Below are positions 11,397-20,772 of a DNA stretch of 64,000 nucleotides, one piece after another. The notes under the pieces were generated by a model that had not been told where the DNA came from, did not search any database, and saw nothing but the letters and a program-made list of their open reading frames with translations. The stretch's first letter is position 1. Each line of letters opens with the position of its first letter. Position numbers and translations under genes: made by a program. Source of the DNA: an uncultured Oscillospiraceae bacterium (lineage in GTDB: Bacteria > Bacillota > Clostridia > Oscillospirales > Acutalibacteraceae); contig UQGM01000001.1 of assembly GCA_900540535.1 (NCBI GenBank), positions 48,328 to 112,327 on the forward strand, given 5' to 3'.

Positions 11397-14036
11397 ATGA
11401 AGAAAATCACAAAATCCATTGTGAGCCTTGTGCTGGTTCTTGCAGTTGTGCTTTCAATGCCCATAAGCATTTCGGCAGCAGAAAAGGTATCTCCAGAAAA
11501 GGAATATCTCAGTTATTCCCAGTTCAGAGGAGAAGCTCTTTCCCAGGGAATAGTTGACGGCAAAACTCCCGTAAGCAAAGAATCCACAGTGGAAAAATGG
11601 GGAATCAAATTCGGCACAGGCTGGAGCGATGTCCCCGGAACTCCCGTTATTGTGGGAGATTATCTTTACTGTCTTGTAGCCGGACAGAGCAAACTCTACC
11701 GTGTTGATGCAAATACGGGAGAAATTTTAAAATCTGTTCCATGCCCGGGAAAAAGTCAGTTCTTTTCAACAATCGCTTATTATGACGGAGTAATCTATGT
11801 GCCTCGTGCTGCTGCCGATAATGCCGGAGCAGTTATAATAGCTTATGATGAAGAGACAATGGAGCAGCTTTGGATATCCGAACCCTTAGGAGGAGCAAAC
11901 AACAGAATACAGCCTCTTTCAGCAGTTACCGGATATGACGGACATATATATGTAGGTGTTTCAGACGGCAGCGCAAGTGAAGGAGCATATGTATGCTTTG
12001 ATACAGTGGATGAAAATCCTGAAAGAAGCGATGAGGTAAAAGCTCCTGTATGGACATATAAGCCAGAGAACATGAAGAGCGGATATTACTGGAGTGCCGG
12101 CGCAATTGTTGGAGATGCAATTATCTTCGGCGGCGAGGCAACAGAGCTTGTTATCCACAGCCTTACTGAGGATAAGGTATATGATACACTTGTTTTAGAG
12201 CCCGGTGCAGCATCCGGAATAAGAAGCAGCGTCCACTATGATGCAAAGACAAACAGAGTGTTTGTAGCTCTTAAAAGCGGAAATATATATTCCGTAAAGC
12301 TTTCAGGTGACAATACCTTTGATACTTCTTCTATGATCAAGATCAATATCGGTAATGATATTACATCAAGTCCTGTTGTATTCGGTGACAGACTGTACAT
12401 CGGCGGCGGCGGAATTTCCTCCGGCAACGGATTCACAGTTATGAACAGCGAAACCCTTGAGATTATCTATCAGATAGATGAAGTAAAAACACAGGCATCA
12501 CCCATAGTCACCACTGCCTATGCCACAGAGGAAAACGGCTATGAAGTTAAGATGTATGTAACAGGCTTCGGCGGAATCGGTTCCGGCGGATATGATCCCA
12601 CATCATCATGTGTTTACATGATAACTGACCGTCAGGGTCAGACTGAGCCGGAATATGAGATAATTGCAACTCCTTCACAGCTTCAGTACTGTACCCAGAG
12701 TGCGGCAATCGGTGGTGATGGCTCAATTTACTTCTATAATGACAGCGGAACAATGTACTGCTTTAGCCATAAAGATGCCGCAGACGGTGAATACACTGCA
12801 AAAGATATGATAAACGCCATATCCCTGTTTGATTTCACAGGTGTAACTGAGCGTGACGAATACCGTCTTAACAGATTAAAGCTTCGCTATGATTTAATGA
12901 GTGACAGCGAAAAGGCAAAGGTTACAAACTACGAAAGCCTTGAAGAGATGCTCGAAAAAATAGAAAATCTCAAGAACGAGGAAAAGATTGTAGCCGAGCT
13001 TAATGAGTACATTAAAAATGTAAATCCCGACGAGCTTACACTTAAAGACAGCGATACAGTAAACAGCTGGTATGCAAAATACAATGCACTTTCCACTGAG
13101 AGCAAAGCTCTTGTAGAAAATTCAGAGAAGTTTTTAAAATGCGTTGCGGTTATAGAAAATCTTAAAAATCAGGATGCGGCGGCAAATCTCAATAAGAAAA
13201 TAGCCGAGCTTCCCGATGCTGATAAAGTCACACTTAAAGACAGAGATAAAATTTTAGAAGTTCTTGCTCTTTACGAAATGCAGAATGACGAAGTAAAGAA
13301 AATGTGTGACAGTGAAAAGCTCCTTGCAGCTGCTGACAGAGCAAATGAGCTTTTTACAAAGGTTCAGGCTATTGATGAAAGAATCTTTAATGAAATAGAT
13401 CCCCTCAATATTACTTTGGAAACAGAAAAATGTGTTTCAGAGCTCGAAAAGGAATATTCACTTCTTTCAGAAACCGACAGAGAATATGTAACACGTTATG
13501 ATGACGTACTTTTTGCAAGAAAAGTTATAGACTCACTTAAAAAGGGAGTTATCATTTCAGAAATGCTCATGAACCTTGCAGGTTCTCCCGATGCATATAC
13601 AGCAGAGTATGAAAATGCAGTATTTTCATTTAAGGGCACTGATATTACAGACCCCACAAAGGACTTTAATATTTCAGTAACCTTCGGTGGAGATTCCGAA
13701 AGCGATATCAAGGCTCTTTATGCCGATGCATTTGTATTTACTCTTAACCATGAGGGCGCTCTTCCTGCAAAAACTCAGATAACCCTCAAAACTTCTCTTA
13801 AAGACGGCGAGTATAAGATTTACCGCTTTGAAAACGGCGAAGCTGTATCAGTAGGTGACGGAGTTTGTGAAAACGGCTCACTTAAATTTACAGCTCAGGA
13901 CGGCGGAATTTATTTTGCTGTTCCCGTAAGCACATCAAATCCCGGAAATCTCGGTGACAATATAATTTCACTGGGAGCTATGGGCGGCGCATCACTTCTT
14001 GCAGTGCTGCTGTTAGGAAAAAGAAAAAAGCGCTGA
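11397..14036 (+). CDS. Cell-surface PQQ-like beta-propeller protein
   Basis: An exported 879-residue protein and first gene after the cobalamin riboswitch. It has a signal peptide (KKITKSIVSLVLVLAVVL, cut after SISAA), a beta-propeller region at about 60-465 with recurring blade motifs such as PVIVGDYLYCL, TIAYYDGVIYV, PVVFGDRLYIG and AAIGGDGSIYF, an alpha-helical repeat region at about 475-730 rich in Lys and Glu, and a C-terminal tail NPGNLGDN, hydrophobic segment, KRKKR. That tail resembles a sortase signal but lacks the Thr-Gly pair, so it may simply be a membrane anchor. Its role is inferred as capture or presentation of a corrinoid; this is not shown directly. The start follows GAAAGGAAG and excludes an upstream frame inside the riboswitch leader. 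Confidence 0.88.
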   Translation: MKKITKSIVSLVLVLAVVLSMPISISAAEKVSPEKEYLSYSQFRGEALSQGIVDGKTPVSKESTVEKWGIKFGTGWSDVPGTPVIVGDYLYCLVAGQSKLYRVDANTGEILKSVPCPGKSQFFSTIAYYDGVIYVPRAAADNAGAVIIAYDEETMEQLWISEPLGGANNRIQPLSAVTGYDGHIYVGVSDGSASEGAYVCFDTVDENPERSDEVKAPVWTYKPENMKSGYYWSAGAIVGDAIIFGGEATELVIHSLTEDKVYDTLVLEPGAASGIRSSVHYDAKTNRVFVALKSGNIYSVKLSGDNTFDTSSMIKINIGNDITSSPVVFGDRLYIGGGGISSGNGFTVMNSETLEIIYQIDEVKTQASPIVTTAYATEENGYEVKMYVTGFGGIGSGGYDPTSSCVYMITDRQGQTEPEYEIIATPSQLQYCTQSAAIGGDGSIYFYNDSGTMYCFSHKDAADGEYTAKDMINAISLFDFTGVTERDEYRLNRLKLRYDLMSDSEKAKVTNYESLEEMLEKIENLKNEEKIVAELNEYIKNVNPDELTLKDSDTVNSWYAKYNALSTESKALVENSEKFLKCVAVIENLKNQDAAANLNKKIAELPDADKVTLKDRDKILEVLALYEMQNDEVKKMCDSEKLLAAADRANELFTKVQAIDERIFNEIDPLNITLETEKCVSELEKEYSLLSETDREYVTRYDDVLFARKVIDSLKKGVIISEMLMNLAGSPDAYTAEYENAVFSFKGTDITDPTKDFNISVTFGGDSESDIKALYADAFVFTLNHEGALPAKTQITLKTSLKDGEYKIYRFENGEAVSVGDGVCENGSLKFTAQDGGIYFAVPVSTSNPGNLGDNIISLGAMGGASLLAVLLLGKRKKR

Positions 14037-14094
14037 TTTAACAAGGAAAAAATTAAAAAATAGAAGTTCTTATCAAATCTTGTACTAATTAAAG

Positions 14095-14990
14095 TTTTTA
14101 ATATTATGTACTTTTGTCCATAGCGACAAAAGTACCAAAAACGCATTTAATAAGCCTTGACGGTTTTCGCTCTGAGTTTATCTGCCTTTAGAAGGTGTCT
14201 CGGTAAATCGCCGGCAGGCAGAGCCTGCACCCAAGTCGCACACTAAATGACAGTGAAAAACAACTAAATATTCCTGCGTTTAAAATAAAAGCTAATCGCA
14301 GGCGCACATATATTTTTCATTGCTCTCTTTTGGTGTGCGAAATAAAGGCGGATATGTCCGCCTCGCTCTCCGAACAGCTTACAGCAATACGAAAAGCCGC
14401 AAGGCTATCGCACTGCTTACTCTCATTTCTGCCGGGTGAGCGTGGCAGCGTGACGCTGCACCCAAGTCGCACACCAATTGACTGCTAAAAATAAATATCG
14501 TTGCCTGCGATGAAATTATATGTAAACTAAAAAAGCAAAGAGCAGAAACCAAAGAACCACATAAAACCAACTCTCCGACATTCGCACACGTCGGCAAGGA
14601 AATAGATATGGACAGCAGAACAGCGTTTACGCTTTGCTGGTGATAGCTTAAGCTCTCCAAACTGCCGACGTGAATTGGTGAACGCTTGCTGAGCCTAACC
14701 GACGGCAAAGGAAAGAATATGGCAAACAGTAAAACGTTTACTGTTTGAGGGTAATAAAAAATAATCCTCCAAACTGCCGTCGGTGGGCGTGTGGGAGAAA
14801 ACTTACTTTGCGCTGATTAGGGATTACTGTTTTGGCAAATAAAATGCGTTTTTGCCTACTTTTGTCGCTACGGACAAAAGTAGGTGCACCGCCGCAGCAT
14901 GAGCGGCAAAACTTATTCGTTTATCAAAGTGCGGGTAAGAAGCAGCAAGTTAATCCCGCCAGGCTCAGCCTGCAATTAAAAAGAAAGGAT
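14095..14990 (+). repeat. Repeat cluster B
   Basis: A forward copy of the interspersed repeat family. It contains a perfect 11-bp hairpin at 14108-14135, small TGA/AGA-loop hairpins at 14214-14228 and 14445-14459 each followed by ACCCAAGTCGCACA, unit a (14587-14672, arms CACGTCGGCA and TGCCGACGTG), unit b (14699-14783, arms CCGACGGCA and TGCCGTCGG) and a 12-bp hairpin at 14855-14884. It separates the surface propeller gene from the lipoprotein gene. Whether transcription from the riboswitch passes through it is unclear. Confidence 0.9.
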
Positions 14991-14996
14991 GGGGCG

Positions 14997-15737
14997 TTGT
15001 CCCTGAAAAAGAAAATGAAAAAGACTGCCTCACTTACTTTATCTCTTCTTATTTTAATAACAGTAATTTTCTCAGGATGTAAAATTGAATTTCCTGAAGA
15101 TATTCCCACCGATAACATCGGTGTATCTGACAGCGAAACCGAAAACTATATAAATGACAGTTCCGAGAGGGAAGAAAAAGACACATCAGCTTCCGAAAAC
15201 AAGGAAGAGGATAAAAATACCTCCTCTTCACAAGAGACTGACACTGAGAAAGAGACTCAGTCTCAGCAGGAAAGACCTGCTCCCGTTGACGACAATAAGC
15301 CGGCAGATAAAACAAAGGTCAACTACTGCACACTTTCCGTTGACTGCCTTACCATTCTCGACAATATGGATAAATTTAATAAGGATAAACTTTCCGTACT
15401 TCCAAAGGACGGAATTATATATAAAGAGCGAAAAGTAATTTTTTATGAAGGCGAAACGGTTTTTGACGTACTTAACCGTGAAATGAAGAAAAACAGAATA
15501 CATATGGAGTTTGAAAATACTCCCATGTATAACAGCAATTACATTGAGGGAATCGGAAATCTTTATGAGTTCGACTGCGGAGATCTCTCAGGCTGGACTT
15601 ACAGCGTAAACGGTTGGTATCCCAATTACGGATGCAGCGGATATAAGCTTAAAGACGGCGATGTAATAAAATGGCGCTATACCTGTGACCTTGGCCGTGA
15701 TGTAGGCGATCAGTGGTTTGAGGAAAATAACCGATGA
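14997..15737 (+). CDS. DUF4430-type lipoprotein of the cobalamin locus
   Basis: A 246-residue lipoprotein with a basic start, hydrophobic core and lipobox IFSGC, then an acidic Ser/Glu/Asp-rich linker of about 75 residues and a globular C-terminal domain. That domain (ETVFDVLNREMKKN, YEFDCGDLSGWTYSVNGWY and GDVIKWRYTCDLG) matches the DUF4430 family, related to the C-terminal domain of transcobalamin. TTG 14997 is chosen because AAAGGA lies seven bases upstream; ATG 15015 is an alternative. The frame extends further upstream, but only through repeat DNA. The stop overlaps the ecfT start. The context suggests cobalamin or corrinoid capture for the ECF transporter. Confidence 0.85.
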   Translation: MSLKKKMKKTASLTLSLLILITVIFSGCKIEFPEDIPTDNIGVSDSETENYINDSSEREEKDTSASENKEEDKNTSSSQETDTEKETQSQQERPAPVDDNKPADKTKVNYCTLSVDCLTILDNMDKFNKDKLSVLPKDGIIYKERKVIFYEGETVFDVLNREMKKNRIHMEFENTPMYNSNYIEGIGNLYEFDCGDLSGWTYSVNGWYPNYGCSGYKLKDGDVIKWRYTCDLGRDVGDQWFEENNR

Positions 15738-16618
15738 ATACACCATTTGCCTCACTTCATCCCATTGTGCTGTTTCTGTTTTTCATTTTCGCCGCCGGAT
15801 TTTCAATGTTCTTAATGCATCCGGTTTTTCTTGTGATTTCTTTTATCTGTGCTTTCAGCTACTGCGTTTATCTTAAAGGTAAAAAAGGCATTAAATCCTT
15901 AGGGTTGTTTTTACCTGTTGTGATTTTTGCCGCCATAATCAATGCCGCATTTAACCATGAGGGAATTACAATTCTTGTTTATGTAAACGATAATCCCATT
16001 ACTTTGGAATCACTTATCTATTCCCTTGCCGCTGCCCTTATGCTTTTAGGGGTGCTTTTGTGGTTTTCATGTCTTAACGAGGTAATGACCTCCGATAAGC
16101 TCATGTGTATATTCGGAAAAATTTCTCCGTCCATTGCCATTTTGTTTTCAATGACTTTAAGATTTGTGCCGAGATTTTCCGCACAGCTTAAAAAGATAAA
16201 CTATGCGCAGAAATGCATAGGCAGAAGCTATGATACAGGCGGATTTTTCACAAAATTAAGAAATGGTGTGAAAATCCTCTCAATACTTATTACCTGGGCT
16301 TTGGAAAACGCAGTGGAAACTGCCGATTCCATGAAGAGCAGAGGCTGGGGACTTAAAGGACGCACTTCCTTTTCCGGCTTCCGCTTTGATAAACGTGATG
16401 CTCTGTCCCTTACCGCCATACTTATTTTAGTTTCTGTTATATTTGCAGGACTTTTAATGGGAGAGGGCAGGATAAACTATTATCCTGCAATTGTACTTTC
16501 CGATTTTTCATTTTTCGGTTTGGTCGTCTATATTTCATATTTTCTCTTAATGGCCTTTCCGCTTATATTCAGTCTTACGGAGGACTTTAAATGGTATCGT
16601 TTGAAATCAAAAATCTGA
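15734..16618 (+). CDS. ecfT: ECF transporter transmembrane (T) subunit
   Basis: A 294-residue integral membrane protein of the EcfT/CbiQ family, which couples ATP hydrolysis by the A subunits to the substrate-binding S subunit. Hydrophobic segments lie at about 10-30, 30-50, 60-80, 95-115 and 225-290. The coupling-helix motif appears as SMKSRGWGLKGRTSF. It overlaps the lipoprotein stop by four bases (ATGA) and the ATPase gene by 28 bases, so the module is translationally coupled. The riboswitch upstream makes a cobalamin-related substrate likely. Confidence 0.92.
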   Translation: MNTPFASLHPIVLFLFFIFAAGFSMFLMHPVFLVISFICAFSYCVYLKGKKGIKSLGLFLPVVIFAAIINAAFNHEGITILVYVNDNPITLESLIYSLAAALMLLGVLLWFSCLNEVMTSDKLMCIFGKISPSIAILFSMTLRFVPRFSAQLKKINYAQKCIGRSYDTGGFFTKLRNGVKILSILITWALENAVETADSMKSRGWGLKGRTSFSGFRFDKRDALSLTAILILVSVIFAGLLMGEGRINYYPAIVLSDFSFFGLVVYISYFLLMAFPLIFSLTEDFKWYRLKSKI

Positions 16619-18258
16619 GTTTTTCCTATCCATTGGGAGAGGGAAAAGCTCTTGATAATATAAATTTAAAAATTGAAAAAGGTGAGTTCGCCGTTATATG
16701 CGGAAAATCAGGCTGCGGCAAAACCACATTGCTCCGTCATTTAAAGCCTGCAATCACTCCACACGGAAAACGTGAGGGTGAAATATTTTTTGAGGGCAGG
16801 GAGATAAACTCTTTGTCACAGAGAGAAGCTGTATCTAAAATAGGATACGTCATGCAGAGCCCTGAAAATCAGATAGTAACCGATAAAGTATGGCATGAGC
16901 TTTCCTTTGGCCTGGAATCCCTTGGGGAAGAGCCTCGCCGCATAAGGCTTAAAGTTGCGGAGATGGCAAGCTTTTTCGGCATACAGCAGTGGTTCAATAA
17001 GGGAGTGGAGGAGCTTTCCGGCGGACAAAAGCAGCTTTTGAATCTCGCCTCCATAATGGCAATGCAGCCTCAGGTGATTATTCTCGACGAGCCCACCTCC
17101 CAGCTTGACCCAATAGCTGCCGCCGATTTTTTGGCAGCTGTTAAAAAAATAAACTCCGCTTTGGGAGTTACGGTTATAATTTCGGAGCACCGTCTCGAAG
17201 AGGTAATTCCCCTTGCAGATAAAGTTATTGTAATGGATGAGGGCAGAATCTTTTCATGTTCTCCCTGTGAAGCCTATTCGGTTTTAAAGAAAATGGGCAA
17301 TCCCATGGCAGAAGCCATGCCGGCGCCTGTTCAGATAGCGGCTGGGATTTCAGAACACGGTAAAATTGAGGGATACGAGGATAAACTTCCCCTTACTGTA
17401 CGTGACGGCAGGATTTTCCTTTCGGAGTACATGAAAGATAAAATCCCGGCGGAAAAAGAGACAGAGGAAAAAATTTCTCCGAAAAATCTTCCCGATGCAA
17501 TAAAAGTACATGATCTGTGGTTCAGATATGAGAAAAAAGGCGCTGACATAATAAAAGATCTCAATTTCTCAGTTAAAAAGGGAACTTTCCACGCTGTTTT
17601 GGGCGGAAACGGAGCGGGTAAAACCACTCTTCTTTCCCTTATTTCAGGTAATTTAAAAGCATACAGAGGAAAAATTACCCTTGGAGAAAAGGGGGATAAA
17701 CTAAAAATAGCACTTCTTCCCCAGAATCCCCAGACGCTTTTTGTAAAGAAAACTCTTCTTGAGGATATAGAAGAGGGTATAGATGTAAAAATGAGCCGTG
17801 AAGAAAAGGAACAAACGGCACGTGAGGCAGCTCAAAGAGTTCATCTCCAGAATCTTCTTTCACGTCATCCCTATGATCTGAGCGGAGGCGAACAGCAGAG
17901 AGCCGCCCTTGCAAAGGTGCTCCTTACAAAACCGGATATCCTTTTACTGGACGAGCCTACAAAGGGTCTTGACTGCTGCTTTAAAAAGGAGCTCGCTGAG
18001 ATTATAAAGGAGCTTAACTCTCAGGGAGTTACAGTAATCGCCGTATCCCATGATATAGAGTTCTGCGCCGAGTATGCGGATTTTTGCACTTTGCTTTTCT
18101 GCGGCGAAGCGGTTTCAACGGCAGTGGCAAGGGAGTTTTTCACAGGAAACAGCTTCTATACTACCGCTGCAAACAGAATGAGCCGTTTTGTCTTTCCATA
18201 TGCCGTTACAAATGAGGAGGTTATCAGAGCGTGTCTTGCCTCAAAGGAGAAAATTTAA
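16591..18258 (+). CDS. ecfA: ECF transporter fused double ATPase (A-A')
   Basis: A 555-residue protein joining two ABC ATPase domains, equivalent to EcfA1 and EcfA2 in one chain. Domain 1 has Walker A GKSGCGKTTL near residue 38, signature ELSGGQKQLL and Walker B VIILDEPTSQLD. Domain 2 has GGNGAGKTTL near 338, signature DLSGGEQQRAAL and ILLLDEPTKGLD. Both domains appear complete. It powers import through the T and S subunits encoded on either side, with 28-base overlaps at both ends. Confidence 0.95.
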   Translation: MVSFEIKNLSFSYPLGEGKALDNINLKIEKGEFAVICGKSGCGKTTLLRHLKPAITPHGKREGEIFFEGREINSLSQREAVSKIGYVMQSPENQIVTDKVWHELSFGLESLGEEPRRIRLKVAEMASFFGIQQWFNKGVEELSGGQKQLLNLASIMAMQPQVIILDEPTSQLDPIAAADFLAAVKKINSALGVTVIISEHRLEEVIPLADKVIVMDEGRIFSCSPCEAYSVLKKMGNPMAEAMPAPVQIAAGISEHGKIEGYEDKLPLTVRDGRIFLSEYMKDKIPAEKETEEKISPKNLPDAIKVHDLWFRYEKKGADIIKDLNFSVKKGTFHAVLGGNGAGKTTLLSLISGNLKAYRGKITLGEKGDKLKIALLPQNPQTLFVKKTLLEDIEEGIDVKMSREEKEQTAREAAQRVHLQNLLSRHPYDLSGGEQQRAALAKVLLTKPDILLLDEPTKGLDCCFKKELAEIIKELNSQGVTVIAVSHDIEFCAEYADFCTLLFCGEAVSTAVAREFFTGNSFYTTAANRMSRFVFPYAVTNEEVIRACLASKEKI

Positions 18259-18974
18259 AAAGACGAAATAACAGACATATTTTACTTTCATGTCTTATAA
18301 TACTTATAGTTATCCCTGCTGTAATAGCTTTCGGAATTATATTTTTAGGTGACAGAAAATATTATCTTATAAGCCTTGCAATAATTCTTCTTACAATGCT
18401 GCCCTTTTTCATGTCCTTTGAAAACCGCAAACCGTCGGCAAGGGAAATTGCAGTAATTGCCGCAATGTGCGCCATCGGAGTTGCGGGCAGGGGAGCTTTC
18501 TTTATGCTGCCCCAGTTTAAGCCCATGGTTTCCATTGTGATTATAACGGGAATATGTTTCGGAGCCGAAAGCGGATTTCTCACCGGAGCTATGACGGCTT
18601 TTGTATCCAATTTCTTTTTCGGACAGGGCCCCTGGACTCCATGGCAGATGTTCTGCTGCGGAGTAATAGGTTTTCTTGCGGGACTTATTTTCGGCAGAAA
18701 ACCCATAACAAAGAAAGATTATCCCTTTGTTGTAATTTTCGGCGGACTTTCTACGGTTATAATCTACGGCGGACTTATGAACCTTTCCACACTTTTTTCT
18801 TCAGTGGTGGCTATAAACTGGCAGACGGTGCTTTCAATTTACGCTTCCGGGCTGCCTTTCGACCTTGTTCATGCCGCTGCGACAGTTTTTTTTCTTATTA
18901 TTGCCCTTAAGCCCTTGACGGAAAAGCTGTATAGAATTAAAATAAAGTATGGGTTAATGTCTATAGAAGAATAA
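18231..18974 (+). CDS. ECF transporter substrate-binding (S) subunit, probably cobalamin
   Basis: A 247-residue membrane protein with about six hydrophobic segments. FLTGAMTAFVSNFFFGQGPW followed by TPWQMF is typical of ECF S components of the CbrT/QueT-like group. Substrate specificity cannot be read directly; a corrinoid is inferred from the riboswitch and the DUF4430-type lipoprotein. The start is GTG with GAGGAGG ten bases upstream inside the ATPase gene. The C-terminus ends near YRIKIKYGLMSIEE. This is the last gene of the module and is followed by a terminator. Confidence 0.88.
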   Translation: MSCLKGENLKRRNNRHILLSCLIILIVIPAVIAFGIIFLGDRKYYLISLAIILLTMLPFFMSFENRKPSAREIAVIAAMCAIGVAGRGAFFMLPQFKPMVSIVIITGICFGAESGFLTGAMTAFVSNFFFGQGPWTPWQMFCCGVIGFLAGLIFGRKPITKKDYPFVVIFGGLSTVIIYGGLMNLSTLFSSVVAINWQTVLSIYASGLPFDLVHAAATVFFLIIALKPLTEKLYRIKIKYGLMSIEE

Positions 18975-19035
18975 ACCCAATGAGGATAAGTGAGAGTAAA
19001 AACAGGGGTTGTATTTTTTTCAACGCCTTTCCCGA

Positions 19036-19077
19036 ACAGCACTGCTCCCTCCTTTGCAGTGCTGTTTTTTGTTTTTA
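19036..19077 (+). terminator. Terminator of the ECF operon
   Basis: ACAGCACTGC pairs with GCAGTGCTGT and is followed by TTTTTTGTTTTT. A second hairpin, ACCCGTGAAAATG against CATTTTCACGGGT, lies at about 19090-19122, between this operon and the convergent GH18-like gene. Confidence 0.9.
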
Positions 19078-19144
19078 CTACATATAGATACCCGTGAAAA
19101 TGTTTTATCATTTTCACGGGTATTTTGTGTTTTATATTGACTTT

Positions 19145-20557
19145 TTACTTTCCGGTTGCTTCAATTACCTCTTCCACTGCACGGTGCAGACAATACTGCT
19201 CAGTATAATCAGAGTCGCAGCCCTCACGGAATATCATAATTCCGCCTATGCCGCTGCTTATTGCAAGGGCTGTTTTATCCCTTATCTGTCCGTAGCTGTT
19301 AACGTAGGCATCACATGTCTTTTTCTCTCCGTCAGCTGTTGTATAAGGATAATCCTTTATGAGATTTCCCCATTTGCCTAAATCATAATCCTTGTAGCTG
19401 GGCCATGCATCAGCGGATTTATCGGTGGTTCTGCCGTAGGTGGGAACACCTAAAAGAATCTTTTCAGCAGGAATTCCGCTCTTCATAACTTTTCTTATGG
19501 CGTCCCAGCCTGCAACAAAGCTGTTTGCATGGTCGCCTCTATCATCAAACAGGTCATATGCCATAACATTTACATGCTCAAGGACTTCTATGGCTTCATC
19601 ACTGAGCTTTATTCCCCAGGGAGGAAGTGCGATTGATACCTTTGTGACTTTAGCTGTCTCAGTTATAATTTTACTGTAAGATTTCCATTGAGATGATTTT
19701 TCAGGGTACTCCCAGTCATAGTCCACACCGTAAAGTCCGTATTTCTCGGTAAATGCCTTTATGTTGGCAGTTATTGCATCAATGTTTTCATTTACAAATT
19801 TTGCAGTGGCATCATGATCTCTGTTTCCCTCAGCGTCTTTCATATCAAAGCCTACTGTTACCCATATTCTTGTATCATTTTCACCTATGGCTTTACGGAA
19901 AGCTTCCATGCGCTGAGCAAATTTTTCCTCGCCGTCTGCTATCACTACATTTCCCTGTTTATCCAAAGAAATCGTGCCTATGATAATGGCATCGGTTACT
20001 ACATTATAATATCCGCTGAAGCTGTTATCGGTTCTCGCTGCCATTTCATCAAAGTGACCGTCAAAGCAGATGTACTGGCTGACCTTTACTTCTCTGTCCT
20101 CAGCTTTGCTCATGCGTACCTCAACTTCACTTAAGTTTACAGGTTCTATACAGTCTTCTACTGTAATTCTTACTTTATCGGCAGTTACTTCTCCGATATA
20201 GCAAAGGCGGTATTCTAAAATTCTATTGCCTTCATATACTTTTTCCCAGTTACCGCCTTTTTGCACTGAAATTGAAAATTTATTGAGATTATCGCCTTTC
20301 TCTCTCAAAACGATCTGGTCAAAGGTCTTTTCTCCGCCTAAATCGAGCTCCACACTTTTTCCGTTTGAAAGAGTTTCATATGTAGAAAGCTTTTCGTCAG
20401 TGAGCTTTTTCAGCTGTTTTTCATTTTCTGCCGAAAATGTAATTTCCTGTGAACTTAATGCAGGGGTATCATATTTTCCAGCTGCGCATCCGGAAAAACT
20501 TGCAGTGAGCAATCCGACGGCACACAGTGCAGCTAAAACTTTTTTACCGGTTTTCAT
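19145..20557 (-). CDS. Lipoprotein with GH18-like glycosidase domain
   Basis: A 470-residue secreted lipoprotein: lipobox LLTASFSGC, an N-terminal beta-rich F5/8-type-C-like carbohydrate-binding region (about 45-160, LSNGKSVELDLGGEKTFDQI) and a GH18 barrel (about 165-465). The GH18 active-site stretch reads YGLYGVDYDWEYP. The catalytic Glu and the two nearest Asp are kept, but the first Asp of the usual DxxDxDxE motif is Tyr. Chitinase or endo-N-acetylglucosaminidase-like action on surface glycans is possible; the substrate is unknown. The start is the ATG ten bases after AAAGGAG; an ATG one base after that site is rejected. Confidence 0.85.
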   Translation of the reverse strand: MKTGKKVLAALCAVGLLTASFSGCAAGKYDTPALSSQEITFSAENEKQLKKLTDEKLSTYETLSNGKSVELDLGGEKTFDQIVLREKGDNLNKFSISVQKGGNWEKVYEGNRILEYRLCYIGEVTADKVRITVEDCIEPVNLSEVEVRMSKAEDREVKVSQYICFDGHFDEMAARTDNSFSGYYNVVTDAIIIGTISLDKQGNVVIADGEEKFAQRMEAFRKAIGENDTRIWVTVGFDMKDAEGNRDHDATAKFVNENIDAITANIKAFTEKYGLYGVDYDWEYPEKSSQWKSYSKIITETAKVTKVSIALPPWGIKLSDEAIEVLEHVNVMAYDLFDDRGDHANSFVAGWDAIRKVMKSGIPAEKILLGVPTYGRTTDKSADAWPSYKDYDLGKWGNLIKDYPYTTADGEKKTCDAYVNSYGQIRDKTALAISSGIGGIMIFREGCDSDYTEQYCLHRAVEEVIEATGK

Positions 20558-20717
20558 AAAAAACATACTCCTTTGTTAAAATATATAATTATATCGGGAG
20601 TGTATCACATTAACAAACAAAATACAATATCAAAAAAGGACTATTTTATAAAATACGCACAAACTTTTATGTAATAAGCTTTAATATGCCATCCTTAATT
20701 AATAGATATTGTACAGG

Positions 20718-20723
20718 TATAAT
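20718..20723 (+). promoter_or_regulatory. Possible -10 box for the thioesterase gene
   Basis: TATAAT lies about 50 bases upstream of the thioesterase start. No good -35 element is seen at the expected distance. Confidence 0.4.
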
Positions 20724-20772
20724 TCATGTGGTAAAATTAGACGAAAAGATAATCAGGAAAGGATAATATAAA

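Noticed and set aside
14095..14990. Insertion sequence
   Set aside because: No transposase or remnant is found in any of the clusters and no clear target duplication is visible, apart from the parS case noted in the findings.
14832..14996. In-frame upstream extension of the DUF4430-type lipoprotein
   Set aside because: This part encodes the repeat module, and the signal peptide begins only after 14997.
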